A model generated the notes under the pieces. It had not been told where the DNA came from, did not search any database, and saw nothing but the letters and a program-made list of their open reading frames with translations. Both the position numbers and the translations under genes were made by a program. 64,000 nt of DNA from Megalonaias nervosa (Eukaryota; Mollusca; Bivalvia; Unionida; Unionidae): assembly GCA_016617855.1 (NCBI GenBank), contig JAECUM010003631.1, positions 1-64,000 of the forward strand, written 5' to 3'. Of this stretch, positions 9,877-19,890 are shown in pieces; the stretch's first letter is position 1; every line of letters begins with the position of its first letter.

Positions 9877-11380
9877 AGGGCAGGTTATAAATTAGATGAG
9901 ACATAATGTATAATGACCTCATGCCTAAAAATAACCCATGCTGGCAGTATCTTAAACGCAATGAACAAACTTCATAACATGGCTAAATTTTGATATGTAG
10001 AGTTAACTGAAATTGATGTTCTCTACACAAAATTACTTTACAGCATAACTGAAAGTCATTCTTTTATAGAACTCAGTGGGTGGTTAAAATGTCGTCTCCC
10101 TACAAGTTGAAATCGAAGAAAATTTATAGCCTTTATTTCAGTATTTTGCCCCAAAATACATACAAAAATGGTCACAATATTAAGTGCAATGCACTTCTTA
10201 TAGTATAACTGTCCAATATCAAGTGGATGTTTTTGTCCAGCTAATAAATAATAAATAATCTGTGGGCACTGAGACGACATCAAGCTATAGAATTTTATTA
10301 AGATTGAATGGCATACCAACATTTATCTTAATACTGTTTTTCTCTAATATTTTGGTAATTTTAAAAATACATAGTGTTTGTCATGAATTAATAGTAAATT
10401 ATTCTAGAACAGAAGTTACAAAAACTCTCTGAAGCAATGTCACCTTTATATCTACCTGCATCGATATTAAGTTCATGACTAGAAAATCTAAATATAGAGA
10501 AGTCCAGAGGATTGTAATGAGGTAATCCCCTGCATAAATATTTCTCAGTATTCTGTGACAACTTGAATTCTTTATAATAAATCAATCTGGTGACTGATTT
10601 AGCTTGTCATGCCAATCTGGCTACATACAATCTTCTTAATATCTGAAGAAGTAAATGCATGAAAAGTTTTTAATCGTTTATCCTAAAATTCTATAAATCA
10701 AGTGAAAATCACTTAACACCCCAATTTCAATAAAACGTGTTTATTTGTTTTCTCTACTAAATCTGGTTAATGTTCATCTTTGAGTGTTATTTTGAACACA
10801 TCGATATGAGTGTTATTTTGTACATACTGATATCAATGTTACTTTTCACACACTCATATGAGCAGATCAACATACTGCAGTGTCAAAAGACATAATTCAT
10901 CATAAGCATCACCTTGTGTACACTCCAATTTTGTTCAGTTTGTCCAAAAGCAATACTGTGGTGCATACCTAGTCTTGTGGGTAAATTTACACCAAATTCT
11001 GTTCATCGCAACAAGGTGAATTTGTAACCTGCCCAATGTAACTCGATTTGTACTGTCCACAGTGGCCCTATGTAACTCGATTTATACTATCCACAGTGGC
11101 CTTATGTGCTGAGGTAGATTTGCAATTTTAATCACAATGGGCATGATAATCTGAAATCCATGTGAGAAAAAAAATACTGTACACCATTACCATAACAAAT
11201 GCTTTTAGGCTGCATAAAGAGTTCATTATAATTAGGTGTCTGCTATGGCACAATCTTCTATGTCAGAATTTATGTTAGATTTGTCTGTAGGGTTTAAGGC
11301 TTTGCCCAAGCTGGCTACTTTTAGGCATCACGTCATTATGCGTTGCACCACAGCCGCCTAATTCATAACCTGCCCTATTT
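9877..11380. mobile_element. DNA element with about 80-bp imperfect terminal inverted repeats
   Basis: The left end has TAGGGCAGGTTATAAATTAG (9876-9896). The right end has its inverted counterpart CTAATTCATAACCTGCCCTA (11359-11378). Inside each end a second matching block appears in inverted orientation (ATGACCTCATGCCTAAAAAT at left; the inverted ATGCCTAAAAGTAGCC at right), giving TIRs of about 80 bp with a gap. The 1.35 kb interior has no transposase-like frame. A small duplication 'atgtaactcgattt' occurs at 11036 and 11072. The target duplication is not clear. The element starts 76 bp upstream (gene sense) of the VWA exon acceptor. Confidence 0.65.
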
Positions 11381-11662
11381 ACTTCTTTTCTTGTCACTGT
11401 GACTGAGCTTAACATTTGGACTGCAAAAGTATTGTTGAATTTTTGCTGTTCATGTCAGCACAGTCAAACCTGCTCTAACAGTCACTTCTGTAAGAGAGCC
11501 ACCTTTAATGGACAGCCATATTTTTCAAGACCCAACATAATACATTTGATATATATAAAATTAACCCCCATATAACAATCACCTCCCTATTATAGTCAAT
11601 TTTAGCCAGTCCCAAAAGTGGTTCTTTTATACTAGTATCACTGTAGCTGTTGTACATGTGAT

Positions 11663-11874
11663 CCATTTATACTTACTTATAAGACGAGTCCAACTGCAAA
11701 CTGCACAGATCCAGATCTGCCACTGCATAATGTGATGGCAGATTTGGGTCTATGCAGTTTGTTAATCAGTAGAACAAACAAGATAAAATCCTGATATGCT
11801 GATGCATTATGCTATGGTAGATGAGAATCTTCATTATTTGCAGTTTGACTCGACTTATAAGCAAGTAAATATGG
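11663..11874. mobile_element. MITE family M copy 1 (mariner-like, TA target)
   Basis: The ends CCATTTATACTTACTTATAAG and (inverted) CTTATAAGCAAGTAAATATGG are terminal inverted repeats that continue through AGTCCAACTGCAAACTGC. The centre holds a second palindrome around AGATCTGCCA / GGCAGAT. TA follows the right end, while the left flank reads AT. Members of the same family occur at 45143-45359, 58152-58353 and 63812-63969, with a decayed copy near 31260-31372. Confidence 0.8.
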
Positions 11875-12100
11875 TAATTCTTTCCCATCTTAGAATAACA
11901 AGCTGTGCAGGCAAGCTAAACATGTTACAACTACTTAAAAGCAGACTCACAACAGTGTTGAAGCAGTCAATATTTAAAGGGAGGGAAAGGTGTTATTGCA
12001 AATCAATCTGTCAAGAAATATTATCCCTACCTCAACCTAGATAATAATATCAAACCCTTTCAAGGAACTTATACTGTGACCTATCTTCGATTTTGCACAA

Positions 12101-12296
12101 GGGGGCCACAGTAACTCAGCTGGTAGTGTCAGACTTGTAATCTAAGGGTGGCAGGTTCAATACCTGCCCAGTCCAGCCAGGGTTTGATGCCTTGTTTGTC
12201 CTTGCATAAGCCACTTCCTTGGCATGATATAACCAAAAATAGTATTTAAAGTGCTGTTGAAAAACAACCAACCAACCAACCAACAACCAACCAGTC
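12101..12296 (+). mobile_element. tRNA-derived SINE, family S1, (AACC)n tail
   Basis: A tRNA-like head with an A-box-like GTAACTCAGCTGG (12111-12123) and a B-box-like GGTTCAATACC (12154-12164) is followed by a body containing 'cttggcatgatata'. It ends in a (caac)n tail at 12267-12296. The same body and tail occur at 50446-50636. Copies at 19730-19890 and 58040-58435 share the head and body. Confidence 0.85.
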
Positions 12297-12975
12297 AACG
12301 ACAACAGTTTTGCACACAACAAAATGAAGACATCATTTCTTAGAGTACAAAAACTCATTCCCCACACATAAATTATACTGCCCTCATCCATCCTTCTGAA
12401 TAGTAACCTCTCAATAGTTATTTCACAATAAAAAGTGAAATACTACAAGCATGGGGTGTTAAAGGTCTAAAATAAGTGAAATACTGTAAACATGTAGTTT
12501 GTAAGGTCTAAAATATTTAAACAAAATGAAATTACTCTTTGTAAAACTTTCAAGACAGGAAAAGAAATCAGAGTTGGCTATGTAATCAAGCTGAGATATG
12601 TTATAAGTATTAGAGCTTAAAACAGGTAGCCACATCAGAACATGCTTTCCCCTAATCTCATTTTCCAAAAAAGTTCTCTAATACTACTTCCAACTGTGTC
12701 GAATCAGCCTGCAATCTAAGGGGATATTGCTTTACTCCTCAAGGTAAGAATTCAAGTTCTGTGCCAACATTATGTTCACACTCTCCAGACCTGCATCTCC
12801 CACCAGCTAGAAAATTCACAAGCTCTTTGTACAGTATGTAACAGAATATGTGGTCAGTGCTTCAGGAAATTAGTTTCAAGCATTACATCAGATCTTTATC
12901 AATCATGCATTTGTCTGACACATACTCCATTTACCAATGAAATTATCTTTCTTGCTCTTAAATGTGTATCAGAGT
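12297..12975. other. Intron, no feature seen
   Basis: AT-rich intronic DNA with a weak internal repetition (aaagtgaaatactacaagcatg at 12430 and aagtgaaatactgtaaacatg at 12475). Nothing else is recognisable. Confidence 0.5.
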
Positions 12976-13044
12976 AAAATTCCTAGCCTTGCCAAATCAT
13001 GATCATACTTATCATGAGCATGATTTGGCAAAACCGGGAATTTT
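12976..13044. other. 69-bp hairpin with 26-nt arms
   Basis: AAAATTCC (12976-12983) and TTGCCAAATCATG (12989-13001) pair with CATGATTTGGCAA (13019-13031) and GGAATTTT (13037-13044). They are separated by a symmetrical 5x5 internal loop and closed by a 17-nt loop. All 21 stem positions are Watson-Crick. It could be a tiny foldback element or the stem of a transcribed hairpin; the sequence does not decide. Confidence 0.7.
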
Positions 13045-13360
13045 AAGCTACCTGGTCCAAGTGGTATGCCATAATGACTATAAGACGCAAGCTTTTTCTA
13101 AATAAAAAAAGCAGTTAAAATGTGAGAACATCAACTCTTTTTTTTTATTTGATGTTGGAATGTACCAAAATTGTTTTAGTGATGCATGACTATATTCTCA
13201 ACATCGTAATATCATTTGGCAATCATGTTAGTTTGCAATGGGAGACAGAGACTGAAATCAAAGACTTGTATTCAGGATTTTAATCCTGAATTACCATTGT
13301 GTGATGTGAAAATGCTTATGCTCTGCTTTCCCAAGAAGCAGAACAGTTCTGAATTGCCAC
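13045..13360. other. Intron, no feature seen
   Basis: AT-rich sequence leading into the minisatellite. No signal seen. Confidence 0.5.
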
Positions 13361-13816
13361 ATTTATCTCCCATTGTCGGTATCAACTAGGAATTCAATGA
13401 GTTGCCAGATTTATTCTCCAGTGTCAGTATCAGCTAGAAATTCAATAATTTACCCCCCATAATCAACTAGAAATTTAGTGAGTTGCCACATTTGTCTCCC
13501 AGTCAACTAGAAATTCAATGAGTTGCTGCATTTATCCTCCATAGTCAGCAAAAAATTCAATGAATCCCCCCACTGTCAGTATCAACTAAAAGTTTAATGA
13601 GTTGTCACATTTATCCCCCTATGTCAGTATCAACTAGAAATTAAATGAGTTACCACATTTGTGCCCCATTGTCAGTATCTACTCAAAATTCAATGAGGTA
13701 CCACATTTACCCCCATAATCAACTACATATTAAATGACATGCCACATTTATCCTCCAGTCAACTAGAAATTCAATGAGATGTCACATTTATCCCCCTATG
13801 TCAGTATCAACTAGAA
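13361..13816. repeat. Minisatellite, 47-48 bp unit, left block (about 10 degenerate copies)
   Basis: The units contain 'caactagaaattcaatgag' and 'ttgccacatttatccccc', often with 'gtcagtat'. The array is interrupted at about 13816 by the LINE and resumes at about 17195 with the same units, so both blocks were once continuous. Units on this side are more diverged than on the right side. Confidence 0.9.
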
Positions 13817-13817
13817 G

Positions 13818-14163
13818 TAATAAGTTTACAAACGTCCAATCCACACACCAGTTTCCAAGAAGGCGTGGAAGTGTTATTATAGGAAAGGCCGCGTCCTCAA
13901 AATTGCGTACAGTTCGTCCAATGCGACAGAGATGCATATTCGTGACAAGACTTGCCCCCGAAACCCAGGAATCTGACATTTCCTCACATATTGAGCATTA
14001 CTCTGGAGTTAAACCAACCCAGGTGGAAAAACTACAAACAAAATTTAATACCTATGCCAGCTTCAAAATCACATGTGATAACCCTACGCACAATGCAATG
14101 ATGAAAGTGGATGCGTGGCCAATAAATGCATTAGTTAGAGACTACTATCAAAGTCGGAGTTAA
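13818..14163 (+). pseudogene. LINE ORF1 C-terminal fragment
   Basis: The open frame continues from minisatellite sequence (an ATG at 13774 lies in the repeat and is fortuitous) into real LINE sequence from about 13818. The C-terminal part reads IFVTRLAPETQESDI, then VEKLQTKFNTYASFKI, then WPINALVRDYYQSR and a stop at 14161-14163. This resembles the C-terminal domain seen in ORF1 proteins of CR1/Jockey-type LINEs (VTRL..ET, then a WP..xLVRxY end). Such proteins bind the element RNA. The N-terminal part is lost by 5' truncation. ORF2 starts three bases after the stop (14167), the tight spacing usual for these elements. Confidence 0.75.
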
Positions 14164-14166
14164 ACT

Positions 14167-17023
14167 ATGATATCCACAAATTGGACTCAAACATATATAA
14201 TGGACACTTTACGCATTTCTTTTTATAACTGTCGTTCATTAACAAGAAATATACAAAATGTAAGAACTTTATGTGATATATCCGATATTTGTTTCTTACA
14301 AGAATTGTGGCTTCTCGACAGTGAGTTAGACTGCCTCTCATCCGTACACGACGAGTTCTATGGATCAGGGGTATCGCCGATTGAATCTTCTAACGATATT
14401 CATACAGGTAGACCTTATGGAGGTGTCGGGGTACTATACCGTAGATCTCTCGCAAGTATTATACAAGTACAACACCTCGATGATCCCAGATTAATAGGTA
14501 TTACTATCAATACAAGGGATTCCTCCTTGCTTTTTGTCAATATCTATTTACCATGTGATCTAACGGAAAATTTTGGGGAATTTGTAGATTATTTGGGCAA
14601 AATTAATTCTATTGTAGAAAATGCTAATACAATAAATGCTTATGTAATAGGAGATTGGAATGCTAATACGCTCAAATCCACTCCCTTTGGAGATGAACTT
14701 CGCCTATTTTGTGACGAATATGGTTATATCATATTGGACTTAAAACTAATAGTTGACAACACAAATAATTTTACTTACATCAGTGATTCACACAATACAG
14801 TGTCTTGGTTGGATCATTGTGTCTCTACACAATCTGCTCATTCTGCTATAAGTGATATGAGTATAATACACACCCTAGTAGGGTCCGACCATCGCCCTAC
14901 TTTAATGACTATCAAGACTGAACTACTTCCTAGATTTGATTCTTGCCACAATGAACTCTTAAACTTGAAATACAACATTAATTGGTCAGACCTTACTTCT
15001 GACGAAAAACTGAATTATACTCAGACATCTGCATTTTTTATTAAACAAGATTGAGATCCCACATGGTGTTGCGATCTGTAATGACCATGGTTGCACTAAT
15101 CAGGTGCATATGAAACAGATAAATGGTTTATACGCTGATATAGTAAAAGCTTTATCGAAATCCGGTAATAGATTGACTAGAAAATCCAAACGTGGCCACC
15201 GGGTTATACCAGGCTGGAATGACTGTGTCAAAGAACTACACGACTTTGCACGAAATGCTTACCTAATAAGGCGTGATAACGGTAAACCTCGTCATGGACA
15301 ATTAAGTAACCGAATGCGTCAAACAAGAGCACAATTTAAGTATGCTCTTAGATTATGCAAGAAAGATGAAGTAAAACATAGAGCAGACTCGCTAGCACAA
15401 AAATTTGAAAATGTCGACCAACGTGAATTCTGGAAGCAAGTTAAACAAAGTACTACGACAACTTCCAATAAATTACCAATCTGCATTGATGGGAACCATG
15501 GTCAAAATAATATATGCAACATGTGGAAAAATCATTTTGAAGACTTACTCAATAGTGTTAAAAACGATTCGAATAAGAAGGGTGTTACTTCAGCATTGAA
15601 TACCCCTTCTGCTCATATTGAGGTAATCACATTATCTGAGATCCAAAATGCAATAACAAGACAAAAAGGTGGTAAATGTCCAGGATCAGATTTTTTATAT
15701 GTGGAACATTTTTAATTTTCAGATACTAGACTTCATGGGCTATTAATGATTTTATTTAATTGTATGTTTGTGCATAACTTTGTACCAGATGATTTCACAA
15801 AAGTTACAATTATACCGCTACTAAAAAGCAAAATTGGTAACCTGGCGGACAAAAATAACTACAGACCTATAGCTCTTATGACTATTATCTCAAAAATATT
15901 TGAATGCATCATACTACAAAGATGTGAAGTCACAATCTCCGATAATCAGTTTGGTTTTAAAAAGCAGCATTCAACAGATTTATGTCTATATGCCTTTAAG
16001 GAAACCATCAGCTATTATGTAGAACATGGCAGCCCAGTATTTGCATGCTTTATAGACGCTAGTAAAGCATTTGATAGGGTCAATCATTGGACACTCTTTA
16101 AAAAGTTGCTTGATATTAAAATACCTGTATACATAGTTCATACTTTAGTTAACTGGTATGGCAAACAGTTGTATTATGTGCGATGGGGAAGTGTAATATC
16201 CAGCGCTTTCCACGTAACCAATGGGGTGAGGCAGGGAGGTATTCTTTCCCCTTTGTTATTTAATATATACATAGATGAGTTAAATCGTATCCTGGGCCAG
16301 TGTTACGTAGGGTTACGTCTGCCACCAAATGTGTTGTTTCTTAACAATTTTAATTTTGCTGATGATATGTCACTGATAAGTCCTTCTATCACAGGTTTAA
16401 GGAAATTATTGAAGATATGTGAACAATACGCATTAGAGAATGATATCATCTATAATACACAAAAATCAGTATGCATGGTCTTTCAGCCAACTTCTTTTAC
16501 ATTACCATCACCTCCCCCTGTACATCTTAACGGCAATGCTCTTACGTATGTCGACAGTTATATGTATTTGGGTCATATTTTGAAATCCAATCAGTCAGAT
16601 AATGAAGATATGATGAGACATTATCGATATTTGTGTACTCGAACAAACATGCTTCAATGCAAATTTAAGAATTGTTCATTGAGTATCAAAATTAGATTAT
16701 TCAAATCTTATTGCTGCACTATGTATTGTGCTCCACTGTGGACAAACTTTAGTGAATGTATGAAAAGAAAACAAGTTATTGGTTATAATAATAGTCTTCG
16801 TTTTCTATTAGGTCTTCCTAGATGGAACAGTGCCTCCAACATGTTTGTAAATTATAATGTATTCAGTTTTGAGGAAGTAATGAGAAAGTATGTACTCTCA
16901 ATGATAACAAGACTATCTAATAGTGAGAACTGTATATTGAAATCACTTTGGAACTATGACATTCATTTAAATTCTCATATTATTAGTAGATGGAACAAAT
17001 TACTCTTTAAATGTGCCACTTAA
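14167..17023 (+). pseudogene. LINE ORF2: AP endonuclease plus reverse transcriptase, one frameshift and one nonsense codon
   Basis: The endonuclease spans 14167 to about 14950 and shows FYNCRSL (Asn21), LQELWL (Glu46), IGDWNAN (Asp163, Asn165), SWLDHC (Asp216) and VGSDHRP (Asp241, His242), the expected catalytic set. One extra T in the T-run near 15034-15039 shifts the frame, and translation continues correctly in the next frame through NKIEIPHGVAIC. In that frame a TAA at 15713-15715 replaces an expected lysine codon between YVEHF and FSD. The RT then runs from 15716 to 17023 with NNYRPIAL, FIDASKAFDRVNH, GVRQGGILSPLLF and an intact FADD box at 16355-16366. No RNase H follows. All catalytic residues are present, so only two point lesions separate it from a full frame. 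Confidence 0.92.
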
Positions 17024-17166
17024 TTTCATTCTTAACAATGCAGGGCAGTCCATTGTTGTAGATGTGTCTGTATACTTGTAAATATGATATATATGTTCTT
17101 TTATGTTTACAATGTTTTACTTTATATCCGTATTTTAATTTAGATGTATGGACTATGTAGTCTGAA

Positions 17167-17200
17167 ATAAAGAATTCTTATCTTTCTTATCTTATCTTAT
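17167..17200 (+). repeat. LINE 3' terminus: polyadenylation-like word and TTATC repeat tail
   Basis: AATAAAG is followed by 'aattcttatctttcttatc' and more 'ttatc' units. Short microsatellite-like tails of this kind replace poly(A) in CR1/L2-type LINEs (family knowledge). Confidence 0.7.
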
Positions 17201-17965
17201 TTATCACTGACAGTCAACTAGAAATTCATGAGTTGCCACATTTATCACCCAAAGTCAACTAGAAATAAAGTTGCCACATTTATCACAGATAGTCAATTTG
17301 AAATTCAATGAGTTGCCACATTTATCACCCATAGCCAAGAAGAAATTCAATGAGCTGCCACATTTATCACTGACAGTCAACTAGAAATTCAATGAGTTGC
17401 CACATTTATCACTGACAGTCAACTAGAAATTCAATGAGTTGCCACATTTATCACCCATAGCCAAGAAAACATTCAATGAGTTGCCACATTTATCACTGAC
17501 AGTCAACTAGAAATTCAGTGAGTTGCCACATTTATCACTGACAGTCAACTAGAAATTCAATGAGTTGCCACATTTACCACCCACAGCCAAGAAATTCAAT
17601 GAGCTGCCACATTTATCACTGACAGTCAACTAGAAATTCAGTGAGTTGCCACATTTATCACTTTGTCAACTAGAAATTCAATGAGTTGCCACATTTATCA
17701 CCCATAGTCAACTAGAAATAAAGTTGCCACATTTATCACAGACAGTCAATTTGAAATTCAGTGAGTTGCCACATTTATCAACCATAGCCAAGAAGAAATT
17801 AAATGAGCTGCTACATTTATAACTGACAGTCAACTAGAAATTCATTGAATTGCCACATTTATCCCCCCTCCCCATTGTCAGTATCAACTAGAAACTCAAT
17901 CAGTTGATAGATTTATCCCCAAATGAACCAGAAATTCAATGAACAGAATTTTTTCTTACAGCTTG
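17195..17965. repeat. Minisatellite, 47-48 bp unit, right block (about 15 copies)
   Basis: Units have 'gtcaactagaaattcaatg' and 'agttgccacatttatcac', with a higher-order pattern of variants (cactgacagtc, cacccatagcc). Copies are more uniform than in the block left of the LINE, suggesting continued homogenisation on this side. Confidence 0.92.
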
Positions 17966-18324
17966 TTTAACTTTTCATTTACGTATTTATTAAGAACAAA
18001 TTAGATGACCAAACATTTTTGAGAATTTGAAAAAGATCAATCTAACACATGAGTTCATTATTTCCTTACTAATTTTCTGGCTGTTCATCTCCAGTTGACT
18101 TCACTTCGAGTGATTAAATACCCCCTGACACATCAAACTGACTAGTTTACAGATGTTTATCTTAAATTTTCTAAGCATTTTTGCAACATAAAATATTAAA
18201 AGAAATGTCTATAAGATCATAGTGCTTTCAATTAATATATTTTAATATTTATAATGTTGGCAAAAATCTGTTTATATAAATTTGAGAAGTTTATTTCTTA
18301 GGAAACATGTATCATTCACCTGAA

Positions 18325-18328
<4 letters not shown>
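17966..18328. other. Intron, no feature seen
   Basis: AT-rich intronic sequence, nothing recognised. Confidence 0.5.
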
Positions 18329-18380
<52 letters not shown>

Positions 18381-18603
18381 TGATTTGGATATTTAACATA
18401 GTTTTAACAATTTTTCAGTCATATTGCTATGATGTCTGCATTGTGGCAGTTTATATTGATGCGGCATCATACCATACATATGTAACATGATGTCCCACCT
18501 AGTCATTTTTATAAGTCTTTGTTATATGACTCAGCTGGAGTTTGAATCCGTGACCTCCTGCACCCGCGACCTCCTGCATCGGAGGCAGACTTACTACTGT
18601 GAG
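18329..18603 (-). mobile_element. tRNA-derived SINE, family S2, minus orientation, decayed
   Basis: A (TG)n run (18329-18376; the CA tail on the minus strand) is followed by the S2 body (tttaacatagttttaacaa, 'ttcagtcatattgctatgat', 'gatgtctgca') and a tRNA-like head with the complement of a B box (gagtttgaatccgtgacc). The head contains a short internal duplication (cgacctcctgca twice). Compared with the copy at 49100-49456 it lacks a central segment. Confidence 0.75.
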
Positions 18604-19729
18604 AAATCTCAACAAATTAAGCAGAATATTACATGCAATTAGTATTGCTGAAGGAAACTTTTATTTTAGATTCTATCTAAATAAAATCAAAGGATTATTT
18701 TGAACAATGCTAGTACAATTATTGCTTCAAATAAAATTAAAAGCAGGTAGAATTTAGGATGAAATTCTTTGAATAAAACAAACCAGAGACTGAATGTGCA
18801 ACTTAAAACTTTAATAAAAAAAATGCTGATTTTGAAAAAAGATAATTTTCACCAAAACAATGACCATTTGCTTCTTGGATCTCATGTCTAGTGTCTTCAA
18901 AACTAACAGTTCCATTTAGATGGATACAAATACAACAAAGACTTCACTGATTCTATCAAATATATTTGCCAGTACAAGAAAAACTTCATTGATTCTATGA
19001 AATATTTTTCTCCCAATTTTATGCTGTGGTAAGCTATACACTTGATCTACTTTTTCCAAGCTGCAACTCTTGATGCCATTTATTACATACCCCCTCTCCT
19101 ATCTGACCAAGACCTTCGGGTCATAACCCAAAATCCATCGCATTTATGTATTCTCATTATGATGTTCTGTATTAAGTATTCCAAAATGTCACTATATAAT
19201 TGTGATTTGATTGCAATCCATCCACTGCCTCTGGAGGAAGTGCTACAAAATTATATCAAATGCTGATGTTTATCACATGGGCAACTTATGTACAAAACTT
19301 GATGACTTTCCACCCACCACCAAAGGGGAATGCACAACAAAAACTTTTCCCTTCTGCTGATGTTCATCATTGCATTGTTTGGTGACTTTCCGGCCAGTTG
19401 TTTAGGAATAGAAAGAGCTACTGACAGACATATGGACCAGTAAAGGTTATCACAATACCCACCCCCCAATACAGGCTGGAGACAATAAATGAATCTTCAT
19501 CTGCCCAGTGCATACGCCATCTAAATTCATGTTCTGCATAACAGATGGAGTGCCAAATTAAAAGATTTCAAATTCTTCTGCATCAACGAATAATATTCAG
19601 TAATCAGAAGTTAAACAGATCTTGTAATGTAGAGATCTTCTATCCATTTAACTACTGTAAATAATTCTGACCCCATGTCTGTGCCCAATGGAGTGCTGTA
19701 GACAATGCTGACCATGTCTGTGCCCAATG
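18604..19729. other. Intron, no clear feature
   Basis: AT-rich sequence with a two-copy repetition of about 60 bp near 18930-19010 (acttcactgattctat / acttcattgattctat). No coding or structural signal was seen. Confidence 0.5.
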
Positions 19730-19890
19730 GTCAGCTGCATCTGCTTAGCTGGAAGTGTGTCCAAGTCATAATCCAACAGTCACAGATTCCATACCTGCCA
19801 ACATCACCCTTGGGCAAGGCACTTTGCTCCTATTTCCTTGGCATGATAGAGCTAATATTGCCATTAAAACAAAAAAGACAACAAAAAGTA
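19730..19890 (+). mobile_element. tRNA-derived SINE, family S1, decayed
   Basis: The A-box-like CTGCTTAGCTGG and B-box-like GATTCCATACC are spaced as in the 12101 copy. 'cttgggcaaggcacttt', 'ccttggcatgataga' and an A-rich end follow. Confidence 0.7.

Larger units (their letters stand above)
13817..17200 (+). mobile_element. 5'-truncated CR1/L2-like LINE inserted in a minisatellite
   Basis: A non-LTR retrotransposon of about 3.4 kb. The 5' end begins inside ORF1, directly after a minisatellite word (caactagaa) at 13816. ORF2 carries an AP endonuclease and a reverse transcriptase with no RNase H. The 3' end has AATAAAG (17167-17173) followed by a short TTATC/TCTTATC repeat tail instead of poly(A), after which minisatellite units resume. 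The target duplication cannot be measured cleanly because both flanks are the same repeat, but a shared 25-30 bp ending in 'tcaactagaa' is compatible with one. Only one frameshift and one nonsense codon are seen in ORF2, so the copy is young. Confidence 0.9.

Noticed and set aside
13774..13817. ATG at 13774 as the start of a LINE ORF1
   Set aside because: The first 15 codons or so are minisatellite sequence; the LINE proper begins at about 13817 inside its ORF1.
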